From Magnetococcales bacterium (GTDB taxonomy: Bacteria > Pseudomonadota > Magnetococcia > Magnetococcales > JADFWU01): a DNA stretch of 64,000 bases. Shown one piece after another: positions 27,574-36,473 of the stretch; position 1 is the first letter of the stretch; the number at the start of each line of letters is the position of its first letter. The notes beneath the pieces were generated by a model, which saw only the letters and a program-made list of their open reading frames with translations, did no database searches and was not told the origin of the DNA. Where the stretch lies: assembly GCA_015234045.1 (NCBI GenBank), contig JADFWU010000013.1:1-64000 (forward strand), read 5' to 3'. The position numbers were made by a program, and so were the translations under genes.

Positions 27574-30500
27574 ATTTCAAACGGCGGCTCCTCTTTATTC
27601 CAAAACAGAGGCAAATCTTTGGGATCACCACAGCCATAGCTTTTGCCTTCTATGAAGGGCTTGTAGCGGTCCAGCATTTTCTGGGGTTTGGGGACATCTT
27701 TGAAGGTGTCCCGTTTTTCCTGAGGTAGCGTGCAGAGTGCGGTGACCAATTGACGAAGAGGCTCTCTCAAATCAGAGCGGCAGCCTGCCAGGAGATAACC
27801 ATCATTTATAATATCCAAACGCTCTTCGTGATTGGATACTCTATTAACTATCGACTGAAAATCAGTGGCCTCAGTTTGACCTGAAGAGTTGGATATCTTA
27901 ATTAACCAATCAATAAACTGCACAGCAACATCTTTGGTTTTTCTTCTTAGCCATGTTTCAGACAACTCAACTATTTCATCAAATTGTTTTTCAAGAGCTA
28001 ATGTCAATATAGTTTGATTAACAAACTCAGAAACCCCTTTCCCTTGCTGCATGATTAAAAGAGACTTCTCAAAATGCTCTCTTGCCAAATCTGTTTCATT
28101 GAGATGTTGATATAATGAGCCTAAATTTCTATGTATATAAGCCCTACCTGCTTCATCCTCAGAAACAGTTAACCCCTTCTTAAAAACAGACTTGGCTATG
28201 CTGAAATAGCCATTACGATAATAAGATAATAATCCGAGACCATTCCATGCATGCGCAAACTTTGGATCCAGATCTATCGCTTTTCGATACGATGACTCCG
28301 AGTCTTCATAACGATCCATATAATTTTGATACAAATTGCCCAACTCTTGCCATGGATGCGCTAATTTTGGATCCAGTTCTATCGCTTTTCGGTATGATGA
28401 CTCCGAGTCTTCATAACGCTCCATATGATTTTGATACAAATTACCCAATCCATGCCATGGAGGCGCATACTTTGGATCCAGTTCTATCGCTTTTCGGTAC
28501 GATGACTCCGATTCTTCATAACGCTCCATATGATATTGATACAAATTGCCCAATTCATTCCATGAAATCGCAACCTTTGGCTCCAGTTCTATCGCTTTTC
28601 GATACGATGACTCCGAGTCTTCATAACGCCCCATGTTATATTGATACAAATTGCCTAATTCATACCATGAACCTGCAAACTTTGAATCCAGATCTATCGC
28701 TTTTCGATACGATGACTCTGAGTCTTCATAACGCCCCATGTTATATTGATACAAATTGCCCAATCCATACCATGGATCTGCAAACTTTGAATCCCGTTCT
28801 ATTGCTTTATTATAATACAACTCAGCGTTTTTATAATTCTCCATACAATTATGATATAAATCTCCCAAAGCGGCACATACCCGAGCATCTTCTGGATCAA
28901 TATCAGCAGCTTTTTTATAACATCTCTCAGCTTCAGGACATTCACCCTGTTCACCAAAAGAATCCCCAACTCGTCCCCAAATACTTAAAACATCTTCTTC
29001 CACCGATTCAACACCTTGATAAATCAACTCTCTCAGTTCAGTATTCTTTCCAGCTTCCTGCCAAAGCTCATACCAATATTGCCCCCACTGCTCCCAAGCT
29101 GGGAACGGATGATTGCCTTTTTCGAAACCTTTTAACAGAGCAGGAACTATTGAATTATCTTCATTGAGAACAATGTGTTCTACCCACTCTTTTTGATGCT
29201 TAAAATAGTGGGAAATCAAATTAGGAATAAATTCACCATCCAGCATAGAAAGCTTTTGTCGTTCCTCATTAAACACCCCAACCAACTCATTGATTTGAGC
29301 AGCACTCAACGTGTCAAAATCGTCCAACAATTGCTTCTTATTTTCCCAAGACATGGACGTAAAGCCGGATAACCAGTCCAAAAATTCATCATGGCTGACC
29401 TTAACGCCCTCCGGCATTGGTTTAGAGCCAATGAGTTCTTCTCTGACAGAATCAATTGTGCGCCCTTCTTCTGGCATCAGGTCCAAAGGCCAATACCAGT
29501 GAGGCAAACGCAACAGAGGAATAAAATCCTCGCTCCGATGTTTTTTTGGCAATGAATCATCGAGAAGAAAGTGTTCTCTTTGCTGATTATCTGATTTTTT
29601 ACTTTTCTGACTATCTGGTTTTCTATCCGCAGAGATACCGGTAGTGCGGGAGATTTTTTCTTGGATTTCCCGCTCCTGTTTTTCCAGAAGCTGCCCATCA
29701 ATGTCTTCGGCTATATTGATTACAGATTGTACATAGGGGTGCTCACGATTTTTCAAAGCCAGAGGTAGATCTGAAACAGCGAGATGTGGCGTATAGGGCA
29801 GCGTATATATTACAGGAACGACCTCATCCTGTTCACCTTCAGAAACATGCAGGCGTTCATCTTTCAACAACTGTTTACCCTGATTCAATGCCTGCATGGC
29901 AAAAGGATCATCATGGATATGGGCTGGAATCGGTGAGAACACCACTTTCAGGTCTTTTGCATAACACCCCAAAGGCACGCGCTCTTTTCGAAGTGCTTTA
30001 AGGGTTAAACTAAGACCTGTTAAATTCTGCTCATTAAGTCCAGATATCAAAACGATTTCATCAGCTAAATAGCCCAGCGTCATATTCAACAGTTCTGGAA
30101 ATCCTGTACGGCAATCAATCAGAACATAGTCGAATTTTTTCTTACAATCAGGGAGGACAAACTGGGAAAAATCTTCTCTCAATTTGAATGAAAAGCCCCT
30201 TAACGCCTTGTCAAAAGGATTTTTCGACGCGCCGTTCGAACTGGGAATAGTTTGAATTTCACCATCAATGATAGTTGGCGACTGAAAACGTACCTTACCT
30301 GCGCCCATGGCCATAATTCGACCATTCCGCCCCCAAACCATCCCCTTTGGAGGAAACATTTCCCGAAACAGTCTACCGGCTGGATAGTAGCCAAAATGAT
30401 CGGGATTCTCTTTATGTTTTTCGTAGAAAATTGTCAGCAGATCACTAAATCCTCGACCTTCAAGAGAAGGATCACTCCAGGGTGAATTTTTCAGCATGGG

Positions 30501-30644
30501 AGAATAGGTCAGCCCAGGAGCCGCCAGATCCATATCCACCAAGCCAATCACTTTACCCAAAGAAGCCCAGTAGGTAGCCAGATTCATCATCAAAGAGGTT
30601 CTGCCAACACCACCTTTAAATGAGAAGAACGCTATAATTTTCAT
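27564..30644 (-). CDS. KGGVGR-type P-loop ATPase fused to TPR repeats (copy 1)
   Basis: The 1026-aa protein begins with a MinD/ParA-like domain: MKIIAFFSFKGGVGRTSLM is a deviant Walker A with the signature Lys kept but GK replaced by GR, and DMDLAAPGL and VLIDCRTGFPELL follow. This matches the KGGVGR-variant ATPases found in multidomain prokaryotic conflict and signalling proteins. A linker (about 320-560) contains a conserved WYWPLDLMP segment. From about 575 to 830 lie TPRs, five of them nearly identical 35-residue units (ELGNLYQYNMGRYEDSESSY), then a C-terminal region ending in LDRYKPF, GCGDP and a final MPG. Its ATG overlaps the upstream stop as ATGA. Base composition is AT-rich compared with neighbours. 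It is paralogous over full length to the gene at 32668. The cellular role is unknown. Confidence 0.85.
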   Translation of the reverse strand: MKIIAFFSFKGGVGRTSLMMNLATYWASLGKVIGLVDMDLAAPGLTYSPMLKNSPWSDPSLEGRGFSDLLTIFYEKHKENPDHFGYYPAGRLFREMFPPKGMVWGRNGRIMAMGAGKVRFQSPTIIDGEIQTIPSSNGASKNPFDKALRGFSFKLREDFSQFVLPDCKKKFDYVLIDCRTGFPELLNMTLGYLADEIVLISGLNEQNLTGLSLTLKALRKERVPLGCYAKDLKVVFSPIPAHIHDDPFAMQALNQGKQLLKDERLHVSEGEQDEVVPVIYTLPYTPHLAVSDLPLALKNREHPYVQSVINIAEDIDGQLLEKQEREIQEKISRTTGISADRKPDSQKSKKSDNQQREHFLLDDSLPKKHRSEDFIPLLRLPHWYWPLDLMPEEGRTIDSVREELIGSKPMPEGVKVSHDEFLDWLSGFTSMSWENKKQLLDDFDTLSAAQINELVGVFNEERQKLSMLDGEFIPNLISHYFKHQKEWVEHIVLNEDNSIVPALLKGFEKGNHPFPAWEQWGQYWYELWQEAGKNTELRELIYQGVESVEEDVLSIWGRVGDSFGEQGECPEAERCYKKAADIDPEDARVCAALGDLYHNCMENYKNAELYYNKAIERDSKFADPWYGLGNLYQYNMGRYEDSESSYRKAIDLDSKFAGSWYELGNLYQYNMGRYEDSESSYRKAIELEPKVAISWNELGNLYQYHMERYEESESSYRKAIELDPKYAPPWHGLGNLYQNHMERYEDSESSYRKAIELDPKLAHPWQELGNLYQNYMDRYEDSESSYRKAIDLDPKFAHAWNGLGLLSYYRNGYFSIAKSVFKKGLTVSEDEAGRAYIHRNLGSLYQHLNETDLAREHFEKSLLIMQQGKGVSEFVNQTILTLALEKQFDEIVELSETWLRRKTKDVAVQFIDWLIKISNSSGQTEATDFQSIVNRVSNHEERLDIINDGYLLAGCRSDLREPLRQLVTALCTLPQEKRDTFKDVPKPQKMLDRYKPFIEGKSYGCGDPKDLPLFWNKEEPPFEMPG

Positions 30645-31630
30645 GCCACATACTCTTCACTACTAAAAGACTCTCCTGGCATTGTATTAATAGCTTCAAT
30701 TACACATTCATCTAAACCTCCATCAACCAAATCGAATGTAACGCTCTTTGATTCTGAAAGTGGTATTTCAGAATCTTCTAATTCACCCTCTCTCTCTGAC
30801 GGTTCAAGAATTTTATCTTCATCTTTCTTTGCCAGCACAGAAACTCCACTACTACGAATCATTTCAACCTGATCCGACCAAATTTTATTCACCCGCCTTG
30901 CCGCAGCCTCATATTTTTCATAGGAACAGTTCTCAAAAAATGGCTGCACTTTCCCTTCATAAATAATCGGTAAAACTTCCAACGCTTTCGGCATCAGGCG
31001 AGTAACCGCTGCACGACGAACCATAAAACTCCAAAGCAGATCCTCATGCTGACTATCAACACATAGCTCGCCTATATCAGTCCACACCTCTATTTGTTTC
31101 AATGACTCAATAGACAGTTCACCTTGATTATCAATCATTCCCTGCAAAATCTTCTGTGGAATCTTTATATCAAGACGATCTAACAATTTATTTCCAGCAG
31201 CTCTTCTCATCTGCTTGATGTCATCATGCGTGGCAAACATCAATTTCTTTGTCCCACACATCCACTTTCCTGACAGCGGCGGCAAGAATTGTGATCGAGA
31301 TTTTGCTTCGGTGTTTTCAACAAACCTGGGAAAGGAACCGGCCAACGCTTCATACTCTTTTAAAAATTCAGAATCCATATAAAAAGCACGGATATTTCTT
31401 CCTACGAACTTTTTTTCAACAACCGGACAGAGCAACCCTGTTTCTGAATACTCTTCAAAATCAGATCGGCTGATAATTTTTGTAATATCTTCCAGAATAT
31501 CATCCAACAACCCCAATTTATCCGGCTCTTGTGTGCTATGTACAATCACAGCCTCCTCACCACAGCCATCTGCGAGACTTCTGTTGACAGCTTCAACAAT
31601 TACTTTTTGATTGTCTGTCGTCTCAGTCAT
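30641..31630 (-). CDS. Unrecognised protein in KGGVGR/TPR operon (329 aa)
   Basis: I do not recognise a family. The start is ATG 31630, which overlaps the preceding stop as ATGA; the frame is open 30 bp further. The product has no signal peptide or membrane helix, is mixed alpha/beta by eye, and ends in an acidic Ser/Glu-rich tail (after about residue 260). A few Cys occur (SGKWMCGTKKLMF). It is AT-rich like the two genes around it and is coupled on both sides, so it is very likely a partner, regulator or effector of the downstream ATPase-TPR protein. Confidence 0.75.
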   Translation of the reverse strand: MTETTDNQKVIVEAVNRSLADGCGEEAVIVHSTQEPDKLGLLDDILEDITKIISRSDFEEYSETGLLCPVVEKKFVGRNIRAFYMDSEFLKEYEALAGSFPRFVENTEAKSRSQFLPPLSGKWMCGTKKLMFATHDDIKQMRRAAGNKLLDRLDIKIPQKILQGMIDNQGELSIESLKQIEVWTDIGELCVDSQHEDLLWSFMVRRAAVTRLMPKALEVLPIIYEGKVQPFFENCSYEKYEAAARRVNKIWSDQVEMIRSSGVSVLAKKDEDKILEPSEREGELEDSEIPLSESKSVTFDLVDGGLDECVIEAINTMPGESFSSEEYVA

Positions 31631-32514
31631 CTCATACCGCCCTGCTTTTTCTCTATCCAATTTTTCATAAAATCACGCACGCCTTGTTCCGGGTCAGCGC
31701 CATAATCCAGAAAACCATCTGGCAATTCGGGAGGTTCCGACACCCCTTCCTCACCTCTGACATAGGCTTCTTTCCATAGAGCCAACGCGCCAAGAACCTT
31801 TCGATAAGTTTCCTTTGGCATTGCCCAGCCTAACAATGCATCAGTAACAGAAATAGGTTTTGGTCCGGTTAATCGCACTTCCCAAGTCCAAGAGGCCCAG
31901 TCATCAGACAACTTGTCCACATAGCGAACGGGAAGATCACAATGATCCCAACAAGCATCTTTCAATTCTGGGCAACTTGCAGGTTTGTCACCATCCATAT
32001 AATTTTGCCACTCAGAACCATAGAAGGACCACAAATATTCATGGAAGCCAGCACGCCACTGATCCAATTCCATCCGTGTTTCCTGTAAAAATTTTACAGC
32101 CTTAAACCGCTCTTTATCCTCAGATTCAACAGGAAACGGCTTGCAATTTCCTGTGAACACACCACCGCTGTCACACGGCGTTGCACAACCATCCTTTTCG
32201 CGCTCTATCTCCGGATGATAACACAGCATAATTAGCTCACCATAAACCTCATCTCGACCAATTGCTCTTTTTTCAGCCTTATTTCGGTCAGGCCGCCCAG
32301 CTTTTCCAGCATACATGTAAACAGCAGGCATCCAACCGCATTTTTCCTGCACGTCCCAACAACGACTGCCTTTTTTGGACACATGATAGAAAAGAGAGTC
32401 CTGGTTTTTATCTTTAAAGGCATCAAAAATCCAATCAACAGGTGTCGTATGCACCAACGGCATCCAAGATGCGGGTGATTTACCTTCCCGAAACACTTGT
32501 TCAATCATGGCCAT
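31627..32514 (-). CDS. Unrecognised cysteine- and tryptophan-rich protein in KGGVGR/TPR operon (295 aa)
   Basis: The start is ATG 32514 because TGGAG sits 6-7 nt upstream; the frame is open to 32577. The product is soluble, with many Trp and Cys (SRCWDVQEKCGWMP; CATPCDSGG; CPELKDACWDHCD), arrangements that could bind metal or form a compact cytosolic domain. It ends in DFMKNWIEKKQGG. No family or catalytic motif is evident to me. It heads the three-gene AT-rich operon and couples to the next gene by ATGA. Confidence 0.75.
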   Translation of the reverse strand: MAMIEQVFREGKSPASWMPLVHTTPVDWIFDAFKDKNQDSLFYHVSKKGSRCWDVQEKCGWMPAVYMYAGKAGRPDRNKAEKRAIGRDEVYGELIMLCYHPEIEREKDGCATPCDSGGVFTGNCKPFPVESEDKERFKAVKFLQETRMELDQWRAGFHEYLWSFYGSEWQNYMDGDKPASCPELKDACWDHCDLPVRYVDKLSDDWASWTWEVRLTGPKPISVTDALLGWAMPKETYRKVLGALALWKEAYVRGEEGVSEPPELPDGFLDYGADPEQGVRDFMKNWIEKKQGGMR

Positions 32515-32626
32515 ATACAACTCCAGTAAGTACGCATATCCACAACTCAAAAAACATAATCGCTTACAGTTGTTCAACGCAATCCTGAAGATACTATATG
32601 ATATTTATTCTTTGTTAAAGATTTGA

Positions 32627-32655
32627 CCGGGCTTCAAGGAGGGAAGCCCGGTTTT
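32627..32655. terminator. Hairpin between the two KGGVGR units
   Basis: CCGGGCTTC and GAAGCCCGG form a perfect 9-bp stem with a 7-nt loop. The T-run is better on the plus strand (TTTTGTT), but the minus strand also has a T-rich tail, so it probably ends the transcript of the gene at 32668 and separates it from the following operon. Confidence 0.65.
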
Positions 32656-32667
32656 GTTGAGAAGACC

Positions 32668-35600
32668 TCAGCCAGGCATATCCAACACCGGTTCGTCCTC
32701 TTTGAAGAACCGGTTCATATCATTCGGATCGCCACAACCAATGCTTAATCGTGCAACAAATGGTTTGTAGCGGTCCAAAATCTCTTTTGGAAGAGCTACA
32801 TCTTTAAAGGTTTCCAGCTTTTCAGCAGGCAATCCATAGAGCTTATTGGCAAAGCGGCGTAATGGTAGGCGCAGATCTGCCCGGAAGCCGGATATCCGAT
32901 AACAAGCCGTGAGTATTTCGAACCGTGTGTAGTGGCTGGAGAGCGTATCTATGACCGATTGCGTGTTCATGGCATCCAGTGGTGTTTTTTGGAGCCAGGC
33001 GGCAAAATGTAGATTAGCGTCTTTTGGGAATTTTATTAGCCAATCATTCAGAATATCCGCTGATTGATCGCCCTTTTTGTTCAGGCAGGCTTCCAAAATG
33101 ATCTGAATATGGCAATGATGGCGGTATAGATCGGGCCTGAGACCGGATAAGGATTGATCCAAGTGCGCGATGGCCATACCGTTTTCATCGGCATGCTGGT
33201 AAAGAAAACCAAGATCCCGTTGCAGGGTTGCATTGATATTTTCATCATCAGCCAGTGACAAACCTTTTTCAATCAATTTCTTGGCGGCGCTGTAATGGCC
33301 TCGGTGCATCCAATAAAGCAAGCCCATACCATGCCAGGGATAGGCATATCTTGGATCAAGCTCAATGGACTTACGATAAGCCGCTTCCGCTTCATCAAGA
33401 CGACCCAGATGATCTTGCAACAGATTGCCCAACCCATTCCACGCAGAGGCATAACTCGGCTTTAAAGTCAGTGCATGTTGATAGGCTGATTCCGACTCGG
33501 CATAGCGTGCGAAGTGATTTTTCAGCAGGTTGCCCAGCTTGTTCCAGGGATCAACCTCTGAGGCATCAAGCTCAATCGATTTCCGATAAGCGGCTTCCGC
33601 CTCTTCCGGTCTACCCAATTTATATTGATACAGATTGCCCAGACCATGCCAAGGCGCGGCCAGAGAGCCATCCGCTTCGATAATCTTGATGTACGCCTCT
33701 TCCGAAGCGTCTGGCCGGTGCAGCTTGTACTGATACAAATTGCCCAACGTATACCAGGGATGGGCATAATTGGGATCAAGCTCAATAGCCTTTTTGAATA
33801 CAGCCTCTGAATCTTCTGGACGGTCCAGTTTATTTTGATACAACTTGCCCAGACCATGCCACGCATCGGCGTATTTTGGATCAAGTTCCAACGCCTGTTG
33901 ATAGGCCGCTTCCGAAGCCTCAGGCCTGTCCAGTACATGTTGATAAAGATTGGCCAACCCTTGGTGATAATTGGGCAGACGCGGTTCCAACTCAATGGCG
34001 GTCTGATAAGCGGCTTCAGACTCCTCTGCGCGGTCGAGTTTATAGTGCAACAGCTTGGCTAGTCCGTACCACGGATACGCCAGCGAACCATCCAAGGCAA
34101 TGGCCTTACGGTACGCCTTTTCAGACTCTTCATAGCGATTGAGATGGTTTTTGAGCAGATTACCCAGACCATGCCAAGTATCGGCGTTGTTGGGATCACT
34201 CTCCAACGCTTTCCGATAGGCCGACTCAGCCTGTTCTGGACGATTGAGCGTATATTGATACAGATTACCAAGCCCTTGCCAGGCATTGGCCAGCGACTCA
34301 TCCAGCGCCAGCGCCTGACGGTACACTTTTTCCGCATCGGAGGGACGGTCAAGGCGTTCATGCAACAGCCGACCAAAGTTTGACCACGCTTCAGGATCAT
34401 TCCGATCCTGGTCAATACTCTTGATAAATGCACCCGCCGCTTGATCATACTCTCCAGAAGCGGCAAGACGGATGCCTAAACGATTCCAAGCTGAAGCATC
34501 TTCGGTATCCATTTTAAACGCCTCCTGCATAGCCTGTTCATAACGTGGGGGGTCATTGCGAAACAGTTCTGCCAACGCAACCCAAAAAATCGGTAGATCT
34601 TCCCAGCTTGGGAATGATCCTTTGCGTTGAGCCGCCTGATCCATAAGCGGCTTGATGATCTTACCGGGCTGATTCAGAATCACGCGATCTGCCCAGGCAA
34701 TCTGATGGTGCAGATAGAACACCATGCGTGAGGTCGGGTCTGAGCCATCCGGCACAGCGTGTCTTTGCCGTTCCCTATCCAATATATCAATCAGCGCGTT
34801 GAGTTGCGACTGTGACAGATCCGGCATAAGAGCTAAAATACGTTTTTTCTCACCCACTGAAAAAGCCACCGAACCGGCCAGCAGGTCCAAAATTCCATCT
34901 TTATCCGCAATCACACCCTGCGGCAACGTGCCAATCAATCCCGCGCGAACCTCTGCGATACGATCCTTTTGACCTGTTGCCAAGAGCGGCCAGTACCAAC
35001 GCGGCAGAATCAATTGAAATTCCGTAGATTCAGCCCTACTATCAGCGCTATCCAGATATTTCTTGGACGATTTCACCAGCCCTGCCACAGCCGCATCGTC
35101 ACCAGTGAAGGACACCCCAACACACCGACCCATCGCATACTGGGTCTTTTGGATTGTGTGTTGCACGGTTGCCCCATCAATCTGTTCAGCAATCGCCATC
35201 ACGGTCCGCACATAGGGCAGATCCTGACGATTCAACAGCAACGGCAGATCCGATCCGGCAAGCCGAGCATCATAGGGCATAACGAAACACGCTGGCGTGG
35301 TTTCGACTTGAATATCTTCAGGCGGCACCAAAGCATACGCAGAAGACAAACGCACCCCTTTTTCCAACGCCTGCATGGCCAGCGGACAGATATTGATCTG
35401 ACTCTGCAACGGCGACAACGCCACCACCACGTCACGAGCATACGCACCAAACGGAATCGCCTCTTCACGCAACGTTTGGAGCGTTTCAGCAAAAACGGAT
35501 AAATTTTGACTGGTCAAACCGGACATCAACACGATCTGATCCGCCATATTACCCAGCATCAGAGCCAGTAGATCAGGGTATCCCGTCCGAAAATCCACCA

Positions 35601-36081
35601 ACACATAATCAAACGCCCGCCCACTGTCTGGCAAAACGTAATTTTTTACTCTCTTTCTAAAATCACGATAAAAAGCCTGCACTTGTTCACTATCAAGCTC
35701 TTCAGCAAGTGGTAAACAGATCTCACCACTACGCACGGAACCCGCACCCAAGGCCCACACCTGACCAGTGCGCCCCCACTTCTGTCCGTTGGGTAGCGTC
35801 ACTTCTCTGAACAGGGCGGAGAGCGGCAACGCTTCAGCCTCTTCAGACGTATCAATCGCATTAAAATAGGCGATTAAATCACTTACGCCACACCCTTCAA
35901 ATGCCGGATCAGGCCACGCAAGATCGTTGATAAGCGGCAAACCGGTCAAACCCGGTGCTGCCAGATCCATATCAACCAAACCAACCACGTTGCCAAGTGA
36001 GGCCCAATAGGCGGCCAACTCAGTGATCAGAGCAGTGCGACCAACACCGGCCTGACACGAAAAGAATGCAATGATTTTCAT
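32668..36081 (-). CDS. KGGVGR-type P-loop ATPase-like protein fused to TPR repeats (copy 2, degenerate P-loop)
   Basis: A full-length paralogue of the protein at 27564, about 1137 aa. The N-terminal domain keeps DMDLAAPGLTGLPL and VLVDFRTGYPDLL, but the P-loop reads SCQAGVGRTAL, so the signature Lys and one Gly of KGGVGR are lost; nucleotide hydrolysis may be impaired. A linker with PRWYWPL is followed by about ten TPR units of 35 residues (GLGNLYQYKLGRPEEAEAAY) that are far more diverged from one another than in copy 1. The tail again has TFKDV, LDRYKPF, GCGDP and a terminal MPG. I start at the ATG matching copy 1; a TTG at 36108 preceded by GGAAAAG is an alternative. Composition is normal for the window. 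Confidence 0.85.
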   Translation of the reverse strand: MKIIAFFSCQAGVGRTALITELAAYWASLGNVVGLVDMDLAAPGLTGLPLINDLAWPDPAFEGCGVSDLIAYFNAIDTSEEAEALPLSALFREVTLPNGQKWGRTGQVWALGAGSVRSGEICLPLAEELDSEQVQAFYRDFRKRVKNYVLPDSGRAFDYVLVDFRTGYPDLLALMLGNMADQIVLMSGLTSQNLSVFAETLQTLREEAIPFGAYARDVVVALSPLQSQINICPLAMQALEKGVRLSSAYALVPPEDIQVETTPACFVMPYDARLAGSDLPLLLNRQDLPYVRTVMAIAEQIDGATVQHTIQKTQYAMGRCVGVSFTGDDAAVAGLVKSSKKYLDSADSRAESTEFQLILPRWYWPLLATGQKDRIAEVRAGLIGTLPQGVIADKDGILDLLAGSVAFSVGEKKRILALMPDLSQSQLNALIDILDRERQRHAVPDGSDPTSRMVFYLHHQIAWADRVILNQPGKIIKPLMDQAAQRKGSFPSWEDLPIFWVALAELFRNDPPRYEQAMQEAFKMDTEDASAWNRLGIRLAASGEYDQAAGAFIKSIDQDRNDPEAWSNFGRLLHERLDRPSDAEKVYRQALALDESLANAWQGLGNLYQYTLNRPEQAESAYRKALESDPNNADTWHGLGNLLKNHLNRYEESEKAYRKAIALDGSLAYPWYGLAKLLHYKLDRAEESEAAYQTAIELEPRLPNYHQGLANLYQHVLDRPEASEAAYQQALELDPKYADAWHGLGKLYQNKLDRPEDSEAVFKKAIELDPNYAHPWYTLGNLYQYKLHRPDASEEAYIKIIEADGSLAAPWHGLGNLYQYKLGRPEEAEAAYRKSIELDASEVDPWNKLGNLLKNHFARYAESESAYQHALTLKPSYASAWNGLGNLLQDHLGRLDEAEAAYRKSIELDPRYAYPWHGMGLLYWMHRGHYSAAKKLIEKGLSLADDENINATLQRDLGFLYQHADENGMAIAHLDQSLSGLRPDLYRHHCHIQIILEACLNKKGDQSADILNDWLIKFPKDANLHFAAWLQKTPLDAMNTQSVIDTLSSHYTRFEILTACYRISGFRADLRLPLRRFANKLYGLPAEKLETFKDVALPKEILDRYKPFVARLSIGCGDPNDMNRFFKEDEPVLDMPG

Positions 36082-36473
36082 GATGCTAATAGTGTCAGTT
36101 TTACTCAATCTTTTCCAGGTATTCTAGGGCTGTACCAAACAAAAAGTGCTTTCATGACACATTTGTTCCGAAGCCCGCAAAACCTAATTCCAGCATAGCA
36201 CAAACCCGGTTGGCTGATTCCCTGTTTCACGCTACATATTGCCGCTGACCAATCACCTGCGCTATTATCATGCACTGGCGCGTGGGGATGCGCTCTCCCG
36301 ATCAACAAAAAGAACCTTGAATCTTCCCGACGGGAACACCTGAAAAGGGTGGGCCAAGCGCTTTTTTTTGCCCTCTTTTTCTCGTTCAGAACCTTTCCCC
36401 GCACCCTTTGTTAGTCTGTTCAATTGAAAACAGATCGTTATCCTCGCCTGACCATCTAAATAAAAAAACAGTC
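36082..36473. other. Intergenic region upstream of dnaA
   Basis: Divergent region between the ATPase-TPR gene and dnaA. I searched by eye for DnaA boxes (TTATCCACA) and found none convincing. It has a T8 run and an AT-rich stretch just before dnaA, likely holding the dnaA promoter. No credible gene. Confidence 0.5.

Noticed and set aside
28250-28860. CRISPR-like regular 105-bp repetition
   Set aside because: The period is constant and in frame, and encodes TPR units with no unique spacers.
28247-29167. 306-aa plus-strand frame of repeated Tyr/His/Pro-rich units
   Set aside because: It is the antisense of the TPR repeats; the minus-strand frame has clear domains and an operon context.
34969-35502. 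177-aa plus-strand frame
   Set aside because: Antisense shadow of the second ATPase domain; low-complexity His/Arg/Gln composition typical of such shadows.
36105-36404. 99-aa minus-strand frame upstream of dnaA
   Set aside because: No ribosome site or motif, composition like non-coding DNA, and it would occupy the divergent promoter region.
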